From Rutpela maculata (lineage: Eukaryota; Arthropoda; Insecta; Coleoptera; Cerambycidae), in assembly GCA_936432065.2 (NCBI GenBank), contig OW386286.2, forward strand, positions 279,974,088 through 280,038,087: a DNA stretch of 64,000 nt, given 5' to 3'. This document shows, one piece after another, positions 51,801 to 57,800 of the stretch. The notes beneath the pieces were generated by a model. That model saw only the letters and a list, made by a program, of their open reading frames with translations. It was not told the origin of the DNA and searched no databases. The first letter of the stretch is position 1; each line of letters opens with the position of its first letter. The position numbers and the translations under genes are program-made.

Positions 51801-54800
51801 CCAAAACTCCCACGTATACCAAGGTATTATCTGCTATAATAAGTTCATATCTCTGTTTGGAGTAATTGATAACTTCAACAAATTTAAAGTGACACTACAT
51901 AACTATTTGTTAAATATGGCATTTTACTCCCTTGCCGAATATCTGGAAATGCAATGATGTTCAACGTTTCTTGTTTGTTACATATTTTATAATTGGCTGT
52001 TTTATACAATTACATATCTTATACAATGACTTATTTTATACAATTAATTACTCATACTGTTTATCTCTATACTATATCTGTATTTATGTTGTTTTTAAAT
52101 CATTTGACTCGTCCGATAAATTTTGTACTACATGTATGTGAAATTTTATGTGATGAATAAATTAATTATTATTATTATTATTATTATTATTACTTATGAT
52201 GTTTCACAATCAATGTCAGTTTTTTATAACCTATATGATAATAAAAAAATCTAAATTCCAAAAAGACTGACTCACACCACTTAAAATTAGTGAAAACTGG
52301 ATTACTTGATTTTTCAAATGTATGGGATTTCATTGCACAGAAGTGTATTGTATATGTAAGACATGAAAAAAAATCCAGGTCCGGAATCACTAAAATTTAC
52401 GTTTCTTCTTTACCTCTAAAAAACATGACCCTATATATATTTCTTTGAAATGTCTATACGATATTCGAAAAGAACATAAAAAATAAGCAAAAGGCCTATT
52501 TCAGTTTTTTATTGTACCTTTGTGGTTATTTAAATACGGTGTTAAATGTACAAGAATATGGATTTCAGAACGATAATAAATGAAAGTTACGTGAATTCTG
52601 TTGAGGCTAGGTGGTCCGGGTGAATTATAATTCCGACACGTTTTAAAGATCAATTTTGGTAATAAGTAATCGGGTATAAATTAACAAAATATTTAATCAA
52701 TTATAGTAGGCTTATTCAAAGTGACAGATAATAAAACTATTTAGGCCTAAGCAACAAGTTATTTTAAGCAAGAAAATCAGCAACATTTTACATTTAATAA
52801 AAATTGGAAAACCGAACGTACTAAAACCGAAATAAGTAAAATAATTTCCATACAGGTAACAATAAACAACAAACCAATAACTAAATGTGTTTAAAACATA
52901 ATTTACACTAAAGTAAATTTTCAAAGTGGCCTCCCCCAACTTCTGTGCATTTTCTTGTGCGTTTAGTTAGGTCACCAGTTGCTCGACGTATCATTGCCGG
53001 ATTATTCCGTATTTCAGTGCAGGTTGTAACGATACGCTGGATTAATGGGGAACTTGCCCATTTTTTTAAAATTTCATTAAAGTGTGCATTTATGTATAAA
53101 AACACGCCACACCGAATATCAGCTCTTAAATCGCAGTACTTACTTTGCAATAAATAATTAAAGTTGAAATCCTCGCCACTCCTCACGAAAAGCACTGTGA
53201 CGTCACCGGGTGAAAACTGGTCTTGCGTGGTGTCCAACAGATGGCGTACTTTAGCCATTCACCCTAATTAATAGACTGGGCGGCGGTTAGCTTTGAGACG
53301 TCCGCATATTCGGTCATAAGTCTTTTGTTTTTTATGTTAGAGAAAAAATAAAAAAGTGTCGGAAAGCTCAATTAATTCTCTTTACATAAGCTGTCTACAA
53401 ATTTTTCGAAAAAAACAATAATTATCAAGATGTTCGAAGAAATGTAGGAAATTACACGTTTTCCTATAGGCGTCTGAAAATAAGGAGTACGCCACCTGGT
53501 GATCTATAGTCAAACTAATTATAGGCCTTTCTGTCATTGTCTCTTTAGTGTACGATGATATCAACAATAAGTAAATAATGATAAACTGAGATGCTAAGTT
53601 ATTAAAAATATGATAGCGTTTAAAGGGGCTACATAAGATACAATTTGCTGGAGCCAACCTAGTCGGTATCCTTTGTAGATTGTAGTGACAACTCGTGAAA
53701 GTTGAATTGGCACGACAATATTCACAGCGTATCCTCTTTGATGTAGACACCTTTAACCAGGCATTGAGAGGAAAAAAGCTGGTGCAAATAACCGTGGCCC
53801 GAAGGGCCCGAGTAGCAATAATAATGGCCTGAACAATCACACATTGTAAGTGAAATTTTTAAAATGAGTAAATATATGCAATTTCAGTATATTTATAAAA
53901 GTAATGTATACTATTGCAGCATGCACTATTATGTTTTACCCTTGAATATTTCTATTTCATATTTTACAAAATACTGTTTCAGTTATTTTACTTAAAGAAT
54001 TAATAAATATCTTTTCAGTTACCTATATTCAATGTAGGTACCACTAATTTCATGATCTGACACTTGTTTGTAAACATAGAGCACTCACATTTATTAAGTT
54101 TTGTGTTGAATATGGGTGTACCACACAAAATAATATGTCCTGCATTTAAAACATATTCCCCTTCATACACACAATCAGAATTTTTACATTTTTAGTGCTT
54201 CCCAAATGTTCCATACATTGCAATATGCTTAACCTAAATGTCACTCATGTTTCCTGAAAAAAAAGTGAACTACAACTGTACATAAATTTAAAGAAGTATT
54301 TAAGTTTATTAATATTTAACTAGTCAGACACCGTTTATGTCGAAGAAACTGTACTTTTCAAGGGGAAAACCAGATAACCTAAAAAATATGAATTTTGCTG
54401 AATAATGCCATTAACATCTTGCAAATCACTTACACAACAAAATCTTGCAAACCTTTAGGTCATATATTATTAATGTTATAATTTTTAACGCCAAAAATAA
54501 CAATAAACAGAAAAAAATCGATATAAGTATTCGCCAAATAAATAAACAAACGGCCTATAATTAGTTCACAAGCTCTCCACTTTGGCGCTGGCGTCTTAAA
54601 TTTAGACGCCTATAGAGTGTATGTAAATCTTAAAAAAATAATTTTTCTCTGAAACCTTTGTTTCGAAGGGCCGAGATTAACGGAGCGTCAAAATGGTACA
54701 TGATATTAAGTGAACATCGTAAATGAGATCGATTTCAGTTAATTACCGATTAATTACGGTGACAAAATGGAGAAATTTTACCGAAAAAAAAAAGTCCCAA

Positions 54801-57800
54801 ATCCCGCCCCCTCTAATTCCTTAATTTTTGTCGGAATTCAAAAAATAAAAAGAGAAGTTCTAGCAAATTTAATTATATTTAAATTAGCTAGAGTAGTGTT
54901 TTGGCGTAGGAATAAAGATTAAAAAGTTACCAACTGTAGAAGCTCAAGATTTGTGATTTTTTTGCCGTACGTGGCCGACATTTCTGTAGTTATCTCCGAA
55001 ACGAAAAAAAAATCAAAAGTCTGGTGATAGCAAAAGATTCGTAGTGGAAAATACTCGTTTGACCTTATTTTTTATTTCGAGCTAACTCCCACCGTTTTGG
55101 AGATATGTGCGAAAAATAGCAAAAAAAAGGTTACATTTCGGAGCCGAAAAAATTGCAAAAACATGCAATCTTGACACCTTCATATTTTTCGAAAAACACC
55201 ATTGGGACGGCCGTACGATGTCGCGATGTAAAGAGGAAGTCTTCCAGATAAACCTGATCGTAAATTGCACGGCGAAATTCGAAAATTCGACTCGGCACGA
55301 ACGAATCAAAAGTAGCATTTTGTGACATTTCAGAATATTGAAGATGTTTTTCCAACGAATTTTAGGTTAGGTTGTGTCCACTGCTAGTTGTTTCTGACAA
55401 ATGAGCATGCGAAAGCAGAATCGGTGTCGCTTGACCACTGTTGCCAACTCTGTTAGACGAGGAAAGTGTAGATAAGCCAAAAAAAAACTGTAGAAAACTG
55501 GGAATTTATTTTAGTAAAACTGTCAATCTACTGTTTTTTTATTATTACATATTAAATCACAGAGTACAGTAACTACACAGAGGCGACAGCTTTGGCGGCA
55601 CCTTTTAGTTTTGATGTTTTGTTTAGTTTTAGATTTCTGTGACCTTGTGAACCAATTGCATCTACACTGAGAGAAATGTGTTATTAATTTATTTCTATGT
55701 CCTGTATAACACATTTTCTATCACAATCACAAGCAGAACAATGAAAGTAGTTTGTACCTTTCCCACTCTTTTTTAACCATCCACTAAATCTTTCGTCATT
55801 TAGCCACGAATCAATAAACTTTTGTTCATATTTCGTATACATTTTTTTTTAGGTGTACTATGACTAGTACTTATCGAAATTAGAATCACTGCTCATAATG
55901 AACAATATTTTATAAGAACTAAACAATAAAAAATATTCGAATTAAAACAGTATATCGGCCTGGGTTCTACTGGTCATAAACAATGAGTTCGAACAAGACT
56001 GCATAATCATCGAAAGGGTGTCCAAGCTAGAGTGTGGATTTTACAAGTAGGTATAGCGCTAGCGGTATCTAGCGACTATTACGAAAGCTATTCAGAAATC
56101 GTCAGGGATGTATCTAAAATTATTCCAGTGGGTGCGGCATTTTTCCTTTTTGGTGGACTTTAAAAAATTCAGATAATACCTGAATAAAATAATTGATCCA
56201 TATGCAAAAAAAAACTGTAGATTTAGCAGGTCGGACTAAAAACTGGGAAGAAAACCAAAAAACGGTAGATCTACTGAAAAAACAGTAGGGTTGGCAACTA
56301 TGCGCTTGACGTCGTCATCCGATTTTCACCCTCTGACGTCACGTTTCAGGAGTGGGTAAAATCCGGCAGATTTGAATCGCTTATATTTCTGAAGGAATTT
56401 TTTTTTTTTATTTTTTTTTGTCTATGGGGTTTTTAATGATGTTAGTTTACGATTTTGAGTATTTTAATTCAATTTTATTTTTTGGGCAAGTTCCCTATTG
56501 TTGTCTCCTATCAATTTCGACGCTATAAACTTCGTTTTTTAAGTAGCCCCATAAAAAGTAATCGCAAAGGTTATAATCAAGAGACCTTGGTGGCCATTCT
56601 TGTGGACCTCCGTGACCAATCCATCTATTAGGATACTCATTATTTAAGTGTTCTCTTACTTGAATGCTAAAATGTGGTGGGCTCCAGCATGCTGTATAAC
56701 CCGCCGGTTAACTCATCAAGGCCTTTATTATATACTCTAGCCCTGGATATGAAAGAGAAGGACGAGCGTCCGTACTTGTCTGTAATGTGTGCTCCCGTGT
56801 TGTCGGGGGTCAAATTCGTCGGCAACGTCAGAGCCAAAGAAAGGTGTTATTATAAGCAAATCACATGGGTAGTCTGCTTTATTATTTTAGTGGCGGTAAA
56901 CTTGCTGGTCTGTGTAAGACCATTCTAAATGTGCAGATGAAAATTTATAGTTGGCTGGCCAGATTTTCATCTATTATCGTCAATTTCACGCCTTGGTTAA
57001 CTAAATATGATTTATGGTAACGCAGCTTTAAAGCTTAAACCGAAAGCAGGACAAAGAAAGGCGTTTGCAAGGAAACTAGTAACATTAAGTAAACTTCTGA
57101 TAAAATTGGTTACGATCATTTTTGTTATATCTTTTAGTCGGTTTTTTCCTTCTCTCCAGAATAAGGAGATGTAGGAAAATTTCAAGTTAAGGATAGGATT
57201 TTGCAGAGTGAGTGGGAAATATGCGTTTATTTTCGGTTTATTATAAATTTTAAAAAAATTATAAATGGTATAATCTTTAAGATAGTTTCAGGTACTTCCC
57301 ATTGCTCTAGGGAATACAACCTGAGATACAGGGAGTTAAACTACTTATAGTCAACATTTCTTTTGGCCAGAATTTCCTTATTCTTTATCAGTATTTGTTT
57401 AAATTTTATACAATTTGTGTAGTTATCATCATAGTTGAGAAACTTCTACTATCGATATTTAAAAATTCCAAAGTCGGACTTTTTAAATTTTATTTTTCTT
57501 ATTTTTGTAAAAAAGATTGGATATTTTCTCAACATTCAGTGGGAAATTATAAAATTCCATAGATCAATAAACAAAAATACGCGAATAGATGTTGCTTTTT
57601 TACAAGCGATTGAACTTGGCAAAACGTGGGAATAAAAGATAAAAAATCATAATTTACTTATAAATAGTAAATACATTGTCTAAATAAGAAATAATAGTCG
57701 ACAACCTCAATAATTATGTTTTTATATTACGAAAAAATATTTTAAAGAGAACTTTTTTAAATATTTCATTCCACTTTCAGTTTAATGAAATTGTAGTGTA

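Noticed and set aside
53382..53840. 152-codon open frame on the minus strand
   Set aside because: No domain, irregular composition, and no supporting exon borders. It lies in an intron of the cyclase gene on the same strand.
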